Positions 19,849 to 29,011 of a DNA stretch of 64,000 bases are shown here, one piece after another (the stretch's first letter is position 1; the number at the start of each line of letters is the position of its first letter). The stretch covers positions 10,468,001 through 10,532,000 of the forward strand of contig NZ_CP107942.1 of NCBI RefSeq assembly GCF_036053395.1, read 5' to 3'. The notes under the pieces are model-generated. The model searched no databases, was not told where the DNA came from, and was given only the letters and a program-made list of their open reading frames with translations. Made by a program: the position numbers and the translations under genes. This DNA is from Actinoplanes sp. NBC_00393. GTDB taxonomy: Bacteria; Actinomycetota; Actinomycetes; Mycobacteriales; Micromonosporaceae.

Positions 19849-21362
19849 GCTCGCCTCCAGGCACGGCCCTCGCGCGCCAGCATCTCGTCGGAGGCCCGCG
19901 GCCCCCACTCACCGGCCCGGTACGGCTCCGGGGTGGTGCCCGCCCAGGCGGCCTCCAGCGGGTCGATGACCCGCCAGGACTGCTCCACCTCGGCGGCGTC
20001 CGGGAACAGCGTCCGGTCGCCGATCAGGACGTCCAGCACGAGCCGCTCGTACGCCTCCGGGCTGGACTCGGTGAACGCCTCGCCGTACTGGAAGTCCATC
20101 GCGATGTCGCGGACCTCCATCGAGGTGCCCGGCACCTTCGAGCCGAACTTGAGCACCACGCCCTCGTCCGGCTGCACCCGGATGACCAGCTGGTTGTGGC
20201 CGAGCATCTCCACGTCGGCCGGGTCGAACGGCAGGTGCGGTGCCTGCTTGAAGAGGATCGCGATCTCGGTGACCCGGCGCGGCATCCGCTTGCCGACCCG
20301 CACGTAGAACGGGACGCCGGCCCAGCGCCGGTTCTGGATGCCGAGGCGGACCGCTGCGTACGTCTCGGTGGTGGAGTCGGCCGGGATGTTGGCCTCCTCC
20401 AGATAGCCGGGAGCGCGCTCACCGGCCACCCAGCCAGGCAGATACTGCCCGCGGACGGAACCGGTAGAGATGTCGGCCGGCAGGCTGATCGCCTTGAGCA
20501 CCTTGAGCTTCTCCGCGCGGACCTCCTGCGGGTCGAAGCTCGTCGGCTCTTCCATCCCGACCAGGGCGAGCAGCTGCAACAGGTGGTTCTGCAGCACGTC
20601 GCGGGCGGCGCCGGAGGCGTCGTAGAAGGCGGCCCGGGTGCCGATGCCGACGTCCTCGGCCATGGTGATCTGGACACTGTCCACGTACTTCGAGTTCCAC
20701 ACCGGCTCGAACAGGCTGTTCGCGAAGCGCAGGGCCAGAATGTTCTGGACCGTCTCCTTGCCCAGGTAGTGGTCGATCCGGAAGACGTCCTGCGGGGTGA
20801 AGACGTCGTCGACCAGCTGGTTGAGCTGCACGGCGCTCTGGTAGTCGTGGCCGAACGGCTTCTCCACCACGACCCGGCGCCAGCCGCCGGACTTCGTGCT
20901 GTCGGCCATCCCGGTGCGGTTGAGCTGGTTGAGCACCAGCGGGAACGCGGCGGGCGGGATGGAGAAGTAGAAGGCAGCGTGGCCGGAGATGCCGTTGCGC
21001 TCTTTCAGCTCGTCCAGCGTGGCCGCGAGATTGTCGAAGGCGGCGTCGTCGTCGAACGAGCCGGGAATGAAGTGGAACTGGCTGTTCAGCCGCTGCCAGA
21101 CGTCCTCGCGCCACGGGGTGCGGGCGCCCTTCTTGGCGGCGGCGTACGCGAGCGATTCGAAGTCGCCCTCGCCCCAGTCCTGACGGGCGAAGCCGACAAC
21201 CACGAAACCGGGCGGCAGCAGACCACGGTTGGCCAGGTCGTACACGGCCGGGATGAGCTTCTTACGGGACAGGTCACCGGTGACCCCGAAGATCACCAGA
21301 GCGCAGGGCTCCGGGATCCGCGGTAGCCGTCGGTCCTGTGCGGTACGCAGCGGATTACCCAC
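19845..21362 (-). CDS. zwf: Glucose-6-phosphate 1-dehydrogenase
   Basis: First enzyme of the oxidative pentose-phosphate pathway, making NADPH. 505 residues; the dinucleotide fold GVTGDLSRKKL (~27-37), the substrate/catalytic motif RIDHYLGKE, and EKPFGHD. GTG at 21362 is chosen because AGGA lies 6-7 nt upstream and the N-terminus fits the family; the same frame is open far upstream through tal but is not coding there. A 77-nt gap with a 13-bp hairpin separates it from tal. Confidence 0.96.
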   Translation of the reverse strand: MGNPLRTAQDRRLPRIPEPCALVIFGVTGDLSRKKLIPAVYDLANRGLLPPGFVVVGFARQDWGEGDFESLAYAAAKKGARTPWREDVWQRLNSQFHFIPGSFDDDAAFDNLAATLDELKERNGISGHAAFYFSIPPAAFPLVLNQLNRTGMADSTKSGGWRRVVVEKPFGHDYQSAVQLNQLVDDVFTPQDVFRIDHYLGKETVQNILALRFANSLFEPVWNSKYVDSVQITMAEDVGIGTRAAFYDASGAARDVLQNHLLQLLALVGMEEPTSFDPQEVRAEKLKVLKAISLPADISTGSVRGQYLPGWVAGERAPGYLEEANIPADSTTETYAAVRLGIQNRRWAGVPFYVRVGKRMPRRVTEIAILFKQAPHLPFDPADVEMLGHNQLVIRVQPDEGVVLKFGSKVPGTSMEVRDIAMDFQYGEAFTESSPEAYERLVLDVLIGDRTLFPDAAEVEQSWRVIDPLEAAWAGTTPEPYRAGEWGPRASDEMLAREGRAWRRA

Positions 21363-21393
21363 GTTGTCATCCTGCCAGTTTTTCCGGAACCGA

Positions 21394-21427
21394 GCGGCCT
21401 GTCGCGAAGTGTTCCGCGACAGGCCGC
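21394..21427 (-). terminator. 13-bp intercistronic hairpin between tal and zwf
   Basis: Perfect stem GCGGCCTGTCGCG / CGCGACAGGCCGC with an 8-nt loop, 13 nt after the tal stop. No U-tract follows on the minus strand, so it is more likely an attenuating or mRNA-protecting element than a full stop. Confidence 0.75.
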
Positions 21428-21439
21428 ACCAGGTTCTTG

Positions 21440-22552
21440 TCAGACGCCGGTTCCGGCCTTCAGGGACTTCCCTACGCCGTCGAGGAGCTCCTTCCAGCTG
21501 GCCTCGAACTTCTCGACGCCCTCCTCCTCGAGGACCTTGACCGCGTCGTCGAAGTCGACGCCGACCGCGGCCAGGTCCGCGAAGACCTTGCGGGCGTGCT
21601 CGTAGTTGCCGGTGATGGTGTCGCCCTTGGTCTCGCCGTGGTCCGCGTACGCCACGATGACCGACTCCGGCATGGTGTTGACCGTGCCGGGCGCGATCAG
21701 CTCCTCGACGTAGATGGTGTCGCGGAACTCCGGGCTCTTGGTCGACGTGGACGCCCAGAGCGGGCGCTGCGGCTGGGCGCCGGCCGAGGCCAGGGCCTTC
21801 CAGCGGTCGCCGCCGAAGACCTCCTCGTACGCCTCGTACGCCAGCCGGGCGTTGGCGATCGCGGCCTTGCCCTTGAGCGCCTTCGCCTCGTCCGTACCGA
21901 TCTTGTCGAGCCGCTTGTCCACCTCGGTGTCCACGCGGGAGACGAAGAAGGACGCCACCGAGCCGATCTTGGACAGGTCGTGGCCGTTCGCCTTCGCCTG
22001 CTCCAGACCGGACAGGAACGCGTCCATGACCGCGCGGTAGCGCTCGAGCGAGAAGATCAGCGTGACGTTGACGCTGATGCCCGCGGCGAGCGTGGCGGTG
22101 ATGGCGGGCAGCCCGCCCATCGTCGCCGGGATCTTGATGTACAGGTTCTCCCGATCGACCAGCCACCAGAGCGTCTTCGCCTCGGCGACGGTGGCCTCGG
22201 CCTCGTGCGCCTTGCGCGGGTCGACCTCGATCGAGACCCGGCCGTCGACGCCACCGGACCGGTCGTACTCCGGCCGCTGGACGTCGCACGCCCAGCGGAC
22301 GTCCTTGGCGGTCATCAGGCGGACGGCCTCCTCGACCGTCACCTTCTGCGCCGCCAGGTCACGGACCTGCTCGTCGTACGCGTCCGCGTCGGACAGCGCC
22401 TTCTGGAAGATGCTCGGGTTCGTGGTCACCCCGACCACGTGCTGCTCGGTGCGCATCTTGTCCAGCGAACCGCTGGTGAGGCGCACCCGGGAGAGATCGT
22501 CGAGCCACACCGCGACGCCCGCGGCGGAGAGCTCGGCCAGCCTGTCGGTCAT
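21440..22552 (-). CDS. tal: Transaldolase
   Basis: Transfers dihydroxyacetone units between sugar phosphates in the non-oxidative pentose-phosphate pathway. 370 residues, the long actinobacterial type; [10 protein letters not shown] (~40-49) and the Schiff-base Lys in YIKIPAT (K140). ATG lies 11 nt after the tkt stop with GGAG upstream. Confidence 0.96.
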   Translation of the reverse strand: MTDRLAELSAAGVAVWLDDLSRVRLTSGSLDKMRTEQHVVGVTTNPSIFQKALSDADAYDEQVRDLAAQKVTVEEAVRLMTAKDVRWACDVQRPEYDRSGGVDGRVSIEVDPRKAHEAEATVAEAKTLWWLVDRENLYIKIPATMGGLPAITATLAAGISVNVTLIFSLERYRAVMDAFLSGLEQAKANGHDLSKIGSVASFFVSRVDTEVDKRLDKIGTDEAKALKGKAAIANARLAYEAYEEVFGGDRWKALASAGAQPQRPLWASTSTKSPEFRDTIYVEELIAPGTVNTMPESVIVAYADHGETKGDTITGNYEHARKVFADLAAVGVDFDDAVKVLEEEGVEKFEASWKELLDGVGKSLKAGTGV

Positions 22553-22563
22553 GGTTTGTCTCC

Positions 22564-24678
22564 TCAGTTTCCGGTCTTGTGACCGGTGATCTCGCCAACC
22601 TTGGCCAGGCTGGCATTGGCCTTCGCAACGACGTTGTCGGCGGTGAAGCCGAACTGCTCGAACAGGATCTTCGCCGGGGCGCTGGCGCCGTAGTGCTCGA
22701 TGCTGACCGCCTCGCCGGCGTCACCGAGGATGCGGTCCCAGCTCATCCGGATGCCGGCCTCGACGGAGACCCGGGCCTTCACCCCGTGCGGCAGGACCTG
22801 CTGCTGGTACGCGGTGTCCTGCTGGAAGAACCACTCCTGGCAGGGCATCGAGACGACGCGGGTCGGGGTGCCCTGGGCCTCCAGGCGCTCCTGCGCGGTC
22901 AGCGCGATCGACACCTCGGAGCCGCTGGCGATCAGGATGACCTGCGGGGTGCCGCTGGACGCCTCGGACAGGATGTAACCGCCCCGGAGGGTGCCCTCGG
23001 CCGACGCGTACTTCGAGCGGTCGATCGTCGGCAGGTTCTGCCGGGACAGCGCCAGCGCGGTCGGCCGGTCGGTGTGCTCGAGGGCGCCGCGCCAGGCCCA
23101 CGCGGTCTCGTTGGCGTCGGCCGGGCGGACGACGTCGAGGCCGACGATGGCGCGCAGGGCGGTCAGCGTCTCGATCGGCTGGTGCGTCGGGCCGTCCTCG
23201 CCGAGACCGATCGAGTCGTGCGTCCACACGAAGATGACCGGCAGCTTCATCAGCGCGGAGAGGCGTACCGCGCCGCGCATGTAGTCGCTGAAGACCAGGA
23301 ACGTGCCACCGTACGGACGGGTGCGCCCGTCCGCCGCGATGCCGTTGAGGATCGAGCCCATGCCGTGCTCGCGGATACCGAAGTGCAGGGTCCGGCCGTA
23401 CTCGTGGCCGGGGAACTCCTTGGTCGCGTACTCCGCCGGGATGAACGACGGCTCACCCTTCATGGTGGTGTTGTTGCTCTCCGCCAGGTCGGCGGAGCCA
23501 CCCCACAGCTCGGGCAGGACCGGGGCCAGCGCCTCCAGGATCTTGCCGGACGCGGCCCGGGTGGCCAGGCCCTTCTCGTCGGCCGGGAACTCGGGCAGCG
23601 CCTGGTGCCAGCCGTCCGGCAGGGTCTTGCTGGAGAGCCGGTCGAAGAGCGCCTTGGCCTCGGTGTTGCCGGTGGCCCAGGCGTCGAAGCCCTTCTGCCA
23701 CTCTGCGCGGGCCGCCTTGCCCCGCTCGACGACCTGCTGCGCGTGCTTGACGACCTCGTCCTCGATGGCGAACGGCTCGTCGGCGAAGCCGAGCAGCTTC
23801 TTGGTGGCGGTGATCTCGTCGGCGCCCAGCGCAGAACCGTGGATCTTGCCGGTGTTCTGCTTCTTCGGCGCCGGCCAGCCGATGATCGTCTTGAGGACGA
23901 TGAACGACGGCTTGTCGGTCACCGCCTTGGCGGCCTGGATCGCGTTCCAGAGCGCCTCGACGTCCTCCGCGTACTCACCCTCGCCGCGCCAGGCCACCGT
24001 CTGGACATGCCAGCCGTACGCCGCGTAGCGCGCGCCGACGTCCTCGTTCTTGGCGATCCGGGTGTCGTCCTCGATGGAGATCTCGTTGTCGTCGTAGATC
24101 ACGACGAGGTTGCCGAGCTTCTGCACCGCGGCGATCGCGCTCGACTCGTGGCTCACGCCCTCCTCGATGTCGCCGTCCGAGGCGATCGAGTAGACGTAGT
24201 GGTCGAACGGCGACTGACCGGCCGCCGCCTCCGGGTCGAACAGGCCGCGCTGGCGACGCGCCGACATGGCCATGCCGACCGCGTTGCCGATGCCCTGGCC
24301 GAGCGGCCCGGTGGTGATCTCGACGCCGGGGGTGTGCCCGTACTCCGGGTGACCCGGGGTCAGGGAGTCCCACTGACGCAGTGACTTGAGGTCATCGAGC
24401 GACAGGCTGTAACCATTGAGGAACAACTGAATGTAGAGGGTGAGGCTGGAGTGACCACAGGACAACACGAAGCGGTCGCGTCCCGCCCACTCCGGATCCG
24501 TCGGGTCGTGCCGCATCACGCGGTTGAACAGCAGGTAGGCGGCCGGGGCCAGGCTCATGGCCGTACCGGGGTGGCCGTTGCCGGCCTTCTCCACGGCGTC
24601 CATGGCCAGCACCCGGGTCGTGTCCACCGCCTTGCGGTCGAGGTCGGACCAGTTGAGAGCGGGATCTGTGGCAGCCAC
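22564..24678 (-). CDS. tkt: Transketolase
   Basis: Thiamine-diphosphate enzyme moving two-carbon units. 704 residues; [13 protein letters not shown] near residue 33, the ThDP-binding [12 protein letters not shown] (~168-179), and the pyrimidine-domain [14 protein letters not shown] start with GAGGAG 10 nt upstream. It leads the pentose-phosphate operon; TAGGGT at 24725-24730 is the likely -10, giving a leader of about 40 nt. Confidence 0.97.
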   Translation of the reverse strand: MAATDPALNWSDLDRKAVDTTRVLAMDAVEKAGNGHPGTAMSLAPAAYLLFNRVMRHDPTDPEWAGRDRFVLSCGHSSLTLYIQLFLNGYSLSLDDLKSLRQWDSLTPGHPEYGHTPGVEITTGPLGQGIGNAVGMAMSARRQRGLFDPEAAAGQSPFDHYVYSIASDGDIEEGVSHESSAIAAVQKLGNLVVIYDDNEISIEDDTRIAKNEDVGARYAAYGWHVQTVAWRGEGEYAEDVEALWNAIQAAKAVTDKPSFIVLKTIIGWPAPKKQNTGKIHGSALGADEITATKKLLGFADEPFAIEDEVVKHAQQVVERGKAARAEWQKGFDAWATGNTEAKALFDRLSSKTLPDGWHQALPEFPADEKGLATRAASGKILEALAPVLPELWGGSADLAESNNTTMKGEPSFIPAEYATKEFPGHEYGRTLHFGIREHGMGSILNGIAADGRTRPYGGTFLVFSDYMRGAVRLSALMKLPVIFVWTHDSIGLGEDGPTHQPIETLTALRAIVGLDVVRPADANETAWAWRGALEHTDRPTALALSRQNLPTIDRSKYASAEGTLRGGYILSEASSGTPQVILIASGSEVSIALTAQERLEAQGTPTRVVSMPCQEWFFQQDTAYQQQVLPHGVKARVSVEAGIRMSWDRILGDAGEAVSIEHYGASAPAKILFEQFGFTADNVVAKANASLAKVGEITGHKTGN

Positions 24679-24724
24679 GTCGGTTGTGCTCCTCGGGCAA
24701 AATTATGGAACCCTTTTCGGCTTG

Positions 24725-24730
24725 ACCCTA
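24725..24730 (-). promoter_or_regulatory. Probable -10 (TAGGGT) of the tkt operon
   Basis: TAGGGT read on the minus strand, 46 nt before the tkt start. No clear -35 is visible at the usual distance. Confidence 0.45.
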
Positions 24731-24798
24731 TCCAGTCGGGCTAAACACGTGCGCAGTGAACGCCTTAGGCACATACGCTGTGAGCGGACAGGCCGGTT

Positions 24799-24817
24799 CA
24801 GACGGTGTGACCGTCTG
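24799..24817. promoter_or_regulatory. Operator-like palindrome between tkt and ctaB
   Basis: CAGACGGT-GTG-ACCGTCTG: perfect 8-bp arms around 3 nt, in the divergent tkt/ctaB region. A TACGCT hexamer 20-odd nt upstream could be a ctaB -10. The binding protein is unknown. Confidence 0.5.
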
Positions 24818-24936
24818 CACCCGTGCTGGGTGCGCCGAGCAGCGGAGACGGCTGCGCGTACGCTGTCCGGGCGGGCCGCCGGGTGGATCCCTGGTTACGG
24901 CCGCGAGTCGAAGCCGATGCCGGAAGGTGGCTGTCC

Positions 24937-25887
24937 GTGAGCATGATCACCGAGCGTCCCGTCCCCGGACGGCCGCCCGGCGTGGCGGAGCGTGCGCCAC
25001 GTGTCGAAACTCGACGCAATCGGGCTGCGGTGTTCCGCGCCTATCTGGCTCTGACGAAGCCGGCGATCGTCGAGCTCCTGCTGGTCACCACCGTGCCGAC
25101 GATGATGCTCGCGGCCGGCGGCTGGCCGGACCCGCTGACGTTCTTCGTGGTCCTGGTGGGTGGCGCCCTGGCGGGCGGCGCGGCGAGCGCGCTGAACTGC
25201 TACATCGACCGCGACATCGATCAGCTGATGCGGCGGACGAAACGGCGCCCGCTGCCGGCCCACGAGATGACCCCGCGGGCGGTGCTCGTCTTCGGTCTCA
25301 CGCTCGCCGTGATCTCGATCGTGTTGATGGCGGCGTTCACCAACTGGCTGGCGACCGCGCTCACCGCGGCGTCGATCTTCTACTACGACGTCGTCTACAC
25401 GATGTGGTTGAAGCGGCGAACCCCGGCGAACACCTTCTGGGGTGGCGTCTGCGGCGCGGCGCCGGTGATCATCGGCTGGGCCGCGGTGACCGGCACCATC
25501 GCCCCGATGGGATGGGCGCTTTTTGCGGTTGTCTTCTTTTGGCAGATGCCGCACTTCTATGCGCTCGCGGTGAAGTACAAGGACGACTATGCGCGGGCCG
25601 GCATTCCGATGCTGCCCGTCGTGCGCTCCATGGAGCGGGTGAACTTCGAGATCCTGATCTACACGGTGCTCACCGTGGCGGTGTCCCTGGTGGCCTGGCC
25701 GCTCGGGCTCGGACCGATCTACGGCGTCACCGCACTCGTGATGGGCGGCGTCTTCCTGGGCGAGGCGATCCGGCTGGTCTACCGGGCCAAGGTGGGCCGC
25801 CCGATCATGCCGATGCGGCTGTTCCACCTGTCGATCACGTACCTCACCGTGGTCTTCATGGCTGTCGCGGTTGACGCTCTGGTCTGA
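24937..25887 (+). CDS. ctaB: Heme O synthase (protoheme IX farnesyltransferase)
   Basis: UbiA-family membrane prenyltransferase that adds farnesyl to heme b for cytochrome oxidase. 316 residues, about nine TM helices; the two Asp-rich motifs are seen as [12 protein letters not shown] and [15 protein letters not shown] at 24937 is preceded by GGAAGG at a 9-nt spacing; an ATG two codons later is the alternative. Divergent from tkt, as in other actinobacteria. Confidence 0.95.
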   Translation: MSMITERPVPGRPPGVAERAPRVETRRNRAAVFRAYLALTKPAIVELLLVTTVPTMMLAAGGWPDPLTFFVVLVGGALAGGAASALNCYIDRDIDQLMRRTKRRPLPAHEMTPRAVLVFGLTLAVISIVLMAAFTNWLATALTAASIFYYDVVYTMWLKRRTPANTFWGGVCGAAPVIIGWAAVTGTIAPMGWALFAVVFFWQMPHFYALAVKYKDDYARAGIPMLPVVRSMERVNFEILIYTVLTVAVSLVAWPLGLGPIYGVTALVMGGVFLGEAIRLVYRAKVGRPIMPMRLFHLSITYLTVVFMAVAVDALV

Positions 25888-26074
25888 CGGCGTCGCACAG
25901 GATGCCCGGATTGTGGTCAGTGTCAGTCACTGTCCGTCACTCGAAGGGTTGATTGTCGGGCGCAGCGCAATTCGGACGTTATCGGCGCATAACAATGCGT
26001 CATCCGTTGAAACGCGCAGGTAATTGGAGTCACAAAAAGGCGACGGAGGGCCCCCTAGCACAGGGCTGACTGCT

Positions 26075-26080
26075 TAGGCT
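26075..26080 (+). promoter_or_regulatory. -10 hexamer TAGGCT, leaderless promoter
   Basis: TAGGCT, 7 nt, ATG of the 97-residue gene. Confidence 0.5.
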
Positions 26081-26087
26081 TCGATCC

Positions 26088-26381
26088 ATGGCAGAAGGTT
26101 CCGTTACGACACTGACCTCCGACATCAAGTCTTTCGCCGCCGAGCACGGCGGTGCGAAGGCGGTGGTGGAGTACGTCGGTAAGCGCGGCGCCCGCATCGT
26201 CCTCGTCGGTGAGGACGGCGAGTGGTCCGACCAGTTCGCCCAGGACACCAACCAGGCCCGCACGGCCTGCCAGCACGCCGGTGTCGAGGTGGAGAACGAG
26301 TGGGAGCGCGAGCTTCTCGAGCAGATGCGACCCAGCAACGACCTGTGGCGTTCCATGGCTCGCCGGAGCATGGCCCGCTAG
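26088..26381 (+). CDS. Conserved small hypothetical protein (97 aa)
   Basis: Soluble, mixed charge, no signal peptide or membrane segment. It opens with a predicted helix (LTSDIKSFAAEHGGAKAVVEYVGKRG), a beta strand (ARIVLVGEDG) and a long acidic/basic helix to the C-terminus ending in two RRSMAR-like segments. I do not recognise a characterised family. Its TAG overlaps the GTG of the downstream ATP-grasp gene by one nt, so the two are likely one operon. Confidence 0.75.
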   Translation: MAEGSVTTLTSDIKSFAAEHGGAKAVVEYVGKRGARIVLVGEDGEWSDQFAQDTNQARTACQHAGVEVENEWERELLEQMRPSNDLWRSMARRSMAR

Positions 26382-27259
26382 TGAGTTCCGAATTTCGGGT
26401 GGCCCTGGTTACCTGCGCCACCTTTCCCGACCTCTGGGACGACGATCACCCCTTGCGTGACGCGCTGCGCGAGCGCGGGGTGATCGTCGAGGCGGTCCGC
26501 TGGGACGACGCCGACGCGGACTGGTCCCGGTACGACCTGACGGTCATCCGCTCCCCGTGGGACTATGTGGCCCGCCGCGACGCCTTCGTCGACTGGGCCC
26601 GCCGCGTGCCACGCCTGGCCAACCCGGCCGACATCATCGCGTGGAACACCGACAAGCGTTATCTGAGCGACCTCGCCGCGGCCGGCATCCCGGCCATCCC
26701 GACCGAGTTCATCGGCCCCGGTGAGACGTGGACGGCGCCGGCCGAGGGCGAGTGGGTGGTCAAGCCGACGATCAGCGCCGGCAGCCAGGACACCGGCCGC
26801 TACACGCTGCCGGCCCAGAGCGCTCTCGCCGAGGCCCACGTCGCGCGCCTCACCACCGCCGGCCGCACCGCGATGATCCAGCCGTACCTTGCCGCGGTCG
26901 ACACGGCCGGCGAGACCGCCGTCCTCTGCACCCCTGACGCGGCCGGCGAGCTGACCTTCAGCCACGGCATCCGCAAGGGCGCCATGCTCAACGCCCCCGG
27001 CGAGGGCGCCAAGGACGCCGGCGACGAGAACATCAGCCCGCGCACCCCGTCACCCGCCGAGCTGGACCTCGCCGCACGCGTCCTGGCCGCGGTCCCCGGC
27101 GGTGCCAAGCGCCTCCTCTACGCCCGCGTCGACATGATTCCGGGCCCGGACGGCTCGCCGCTGCTCATCGAACTCGAGCTCACCGAGCCCTCGCTCTTCC
27201 TGCGCACCGCGCCCGGCGCCGCCGCCCGCCTGGCCGACGCCATCCTCACCCGCCTCTGA
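26381..27259 (+). CDS. ATP-grasp domain protein
   Basis: 292 residues with an N-terminal preATP-grasp fold (VALVTCATFPDLWDDDHPL...VIRSPWDYV), the lysine-bearing strand EGEWVVKPTISAGSQDT (~120-136) and the C-terminal metal/ATP-binding ARVDMIPGPDG...LIELELTEPSLFL. The sequence type is that of glutathione-synthetase-like ATP-grasp ligases that join a carboxylate to an amine. Substrates are unknown. The GTG overlaps the upstream stop by one nt. Confidence 0.85.
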   Translation: MSSEFRVALVTCATFPDLWDDDHPLRDALRERGVIVEAVRWDDADADWSRYDLTVIRSPWDYVARRDAFVDWARRVPRLANPADIIAWNTDKRYLSDLAAAGIPAIPTEFIGPGETWTAPAEGEWVVKPTISAGSQDTGRYTLPAQSALAEAHVARLTTAGRTAMIQPYLAAVDTAGETAVLCTPDAAGELTFSHGIRKGAMLNAPGEGAKDAGDENISPRTPSPAELDLAARVLAAVPGGAKRLLYARVDMIPGPDGSPLLIELELTEPSLFLRTAPGAAARLADAILTRL

Positions 27260-27324
27260 CGCCCCACCCCGAGACAACTCGTCGGCCGTCGCGGTCGCGC
27301 GTCGGCCTGAATTCCACCCCCTCC

Positions 27325-27425
27325 CCGGTACGCGCGACGCCGCTCCGCCGACCTACACCGTCCCGCCGCACGACGCGATCACCAGCCCGCTCCAGGCCGC
27401 CCGGCGCCCGCCGGGCTCATGCAGG
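27325..27425 (+). repeat. Left 101-bp inverted-repeat arm
   Basis: Begins CCGGTACGCGCGACGCCGCT. It is the reverse complement of 27816-27916 with 5 mismatches in 101 positions and no gaps. Similarity stops at both ends of the arm. Confidence 0.95.
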
Positions 27426-27478
27426 TGGCCGGCCGGGCCGCCCTTGGCCGGCCGTCGCGCAGTGCTTCTGCTCTCTCG

Positions 27479-27525
27479 GCAGCGCTCGCCGTCAGCCGCC
27501 ACGCAGGGCTGACGCCGAGCGCTGC
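27479..27525 (+). repeat. Hairpin leading into the 62-bp array
   Basis: GCAGCGCTC (27479-27487) and GAGCGCTGC (27517-27525) form a perfect 9-bp outer stem. It is extended inward by CGTCAGC / GCTGACG with one-base irregularities. The right half is the start of repeat copy 1. Confidence 0.75.
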
Positions 27526-27785
27526 TTCGCGCCGCCGGAGGCGACGCTGGCGGTCAGCTGGTTTGCTCGGCTGACGCCGAGTGCTGCTTCGCGCCGGCGG
27601 AGGCGACATTGGCGGTCAGCTGGTTTGCTCGGCTGACGCCGAGTGCTGCTTCGCGCGGCGGGAGGCGACATTGGCGGTCAGCTGGTTTGCTCGGCTGACG
27701 CCGAGTGCTGCTTCGCGCCGGCGGAGGCGACGCTGGCGGTCAGCTGGTTTGCTCGGCTGACGCCGAGTGCTGCTTTGCGTCGCCA
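27507..27785 (+). repeat. 62-bp tandem repeat, about 4.5 copies
   Basis: Copies start at 27507, 27569, 27631 and 27693, with a partial copy at 27755. Each begins GGCTGACGCCGAG and ends GGTCAGCTGGTTTGCTC. The ends of each unit (GCTGACGCC and GGCGGTCAGC) can pair, so each copy can form its own hairpin. Reading frames through it are by-products of the repeat. Confidence 0.95.
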
Positions 27786-27815
27786 AGGAGCGGTCCGGGG
27801 TTGTGAGAGTGGGCG

Positions 27816-27916
27816 CCTGCATCAGCCCGGCGGCCGCCGGGCGGCCTGGAGCGGGCAAGTGATCGCGTCGTGCGGCGGGACGGTGTAGTTCGGCGGAGCG
27901 GCGTCGCGCGTACCGG
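27816..27916 (-). repeat. Right 101-bp inverted-repeat arm
   Basis: Reverse complement of 27325-27425 (96 of 101 positions identical). It ends GCGCGTACCGG just before the 3' end of ctaA. No flanking target duplication is obvious. Confidence 0.95.
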
Positions 27917-27945
27917 AAAAGCGCTTGAGGAAGGTCTCGCTGTGC

Positions 27946-28896
27946 TCAGGCCGCGCTGACCGGCTCGGCCGGGTGAAGATCGTCGAGCGGCGCCGTAGGC
28001 GGCGTGGCCAGCAAGACGGGGCGTTCGCGCAGGGACCAGAGGACCGCGAGGGTGGAGGTCCAGACCAGGCCGGAGCCGAGCATGTGTGCGGCGACCAGGA
28101 GGACCGGCAGGTTGGTGAAGTACTGGACGAAGCCGATCACGCCCTGGCCGAGCTCGACGGCGATCAGTACGACGGCGGCGCGGATCGCGGTCGGGGGAGC
28201 GTTGACCGCGCGCAGGGCGAACCAGAGCGCGACGCTGAGGCCGATCAGCAGGAACACCAGGTCGGCGTGGATCTGCGAGACGGTTGCCGGGTCGAGGCCG
28301 TTGCGCTTGGCGTTCGCGTCGCCGGCGTGCGGGCCGCTGCCGGTGACCACGACGCCGGCCGCGATGACCGCGAAGCTGACCGTGGTGGTGATCCACGCCA
28401 GGTGGCGGATCGGGGCGGGCACCAGCCGGACCGGCTCGCCGTCGCCCTCGCCGGCGCGGCGCCACAGGGCGTAGCAGCCGGCGATCAGCGCGACGGAGAG
28501 GATGAAGTGCAGGCCGACCACCCACGGGTTGAGGTCGGTGAGCACCGTGATCCCGCCCACCACGCCCTGGCCGGGGATGCCGAGCGCGACCGCGACCGAC
28601 AGCACGATCAGCGCCCGGCGGCGGGTCGCCAGCGCGGCCGCGAAGCAGGCGAAGGCGAGCGCGACCAGCACGAACGTCAGCAAGCGGTTGCCGAACTCGA
28701 TCACACCGTGGATGCCCATCTCGGGTGTGGTCGTGTACGAGTCCTCGGTGCATCGCGGCCAGGTGGGACAGCCGAGGCCGGATTTGGTCAGCCGGACGGC
28801 CGCGCCGGTGACGATCAGGCCGACGTTGGCGATCAGGGACGCCAGGGCGAGCGGGCGCATGGCGGAGGCCAGACGGCTCAACGCGGAGGACTTCAC
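27946..28896 (-). CDS. ctaA: Heme A synthase (COX15/CtaA family)
   Basis: Oxidises heme O to heme A for aa3-type cytochrome oxidase. 316 residues, eight TM helices expected; GAAVRLTKSGLGCPTWPRC near residues 32-50 is the family signature with a Cys pair, and heme-ligand His residues lie in IHGVIEFGNR, GLHFILS, QIHADLVF and AAHMLGSG. GTG at 28896 follows TACGAT (28904-28909) by 7 nt; the frame is open upstream without family similarity. Divergent from sufR. Confidence 0.93.
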   Translation of the reverse strand: MKSSALSRLASAMRPLALASLIANVGLIVTGAAVRLTKSGLGCPTWPRCTEDSYTTTPEMGIHGVIEFGNRLLTFVLVALAFACFAAALATRRRALIVLSVAVALGIPGQGVVGGITVLTDLNPWVVGLHFILSVALIAGCYALWRRAGEGDGEPVRLVPAPIRHLAWITTTVSFAVIAAGVVVTGSGPHAGDANAKRNGLDPATVSQIHADLVFLLIGLSVALWFALRAVNAPPTAIRAAVVLIAVELGQGVIGFVQYFTNLPVLLVAAHMLGSGLVWTSTLAVLWSLRERPVLLATPPTAPLDDLHPAEPVSAA

Positions 28897-28974
28897 GCGG
28901 CGAATCGTACGCGCGCCCCGGACCGGCGATTTCCGGAGCTCCGGTAACCGGTGTGGTGGATCACCGGGGATCGG

Positions 28975-29004
28975 TTTGCAGGGCCCTGGCGAAATACGTA
29001 ACGT
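28975..29004 (+). promoter_or_regulatory. Promoter of the sufR-suf operon
   Basis: TTTGCA (28975-28980), 18 nt, TAACGT (28999-29004). The sufR GTG follows 7 nt later, so the mRNA is leaderless. TACG-N9-CGTA overlaps the -10 and start and could be the SufR operator. Confidence 0.6.
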
Positions 29005-29011
29005 TGGCGTA

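Larger units (their letters stand above)
27260..27945. other. Gene-free convergent intergenic region occupied by a repeat element
   Basis: 686 nt between two convergent stops (ATP-grasp and ctaA). Nearly all of it is the inverted-repeat/tandem-repeat element described below. No convincing reading frame, terminator with U-tract or RNA gene was seen outside it. Confidence 0.8.

Noticed and set aside
17527..20307. Long plus-strand open frame across pgl, opcA and the 3' end of zwf
   Set aside because: Antisense to genes with clear motifs, no family similarity and no start signal.
20704..20720. GAAC-N5-GTTC resembling a LexA SOS box
   Set aside because: Spacing is 5 instead of 4 and it lies within zwf; no LexA box was found at the repair genes.
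21363..22289. N-terminal extension of zwf through tal
   Set aside because: The frame is open but is only the shifted reading of tal. The zwf GTG with Shine-Dalgarno lies at 21362.
27507..27785. Possible CRISPR array
   Set aside because: 62-bp units follow each other directly without unique spacers, and no cas gene is near.
27379..27888. Short open frames within the 62-bp tandem array on both strands
   Set aside because: Their repeating peptides follow directly from the DNA repeat and there are no start signals.
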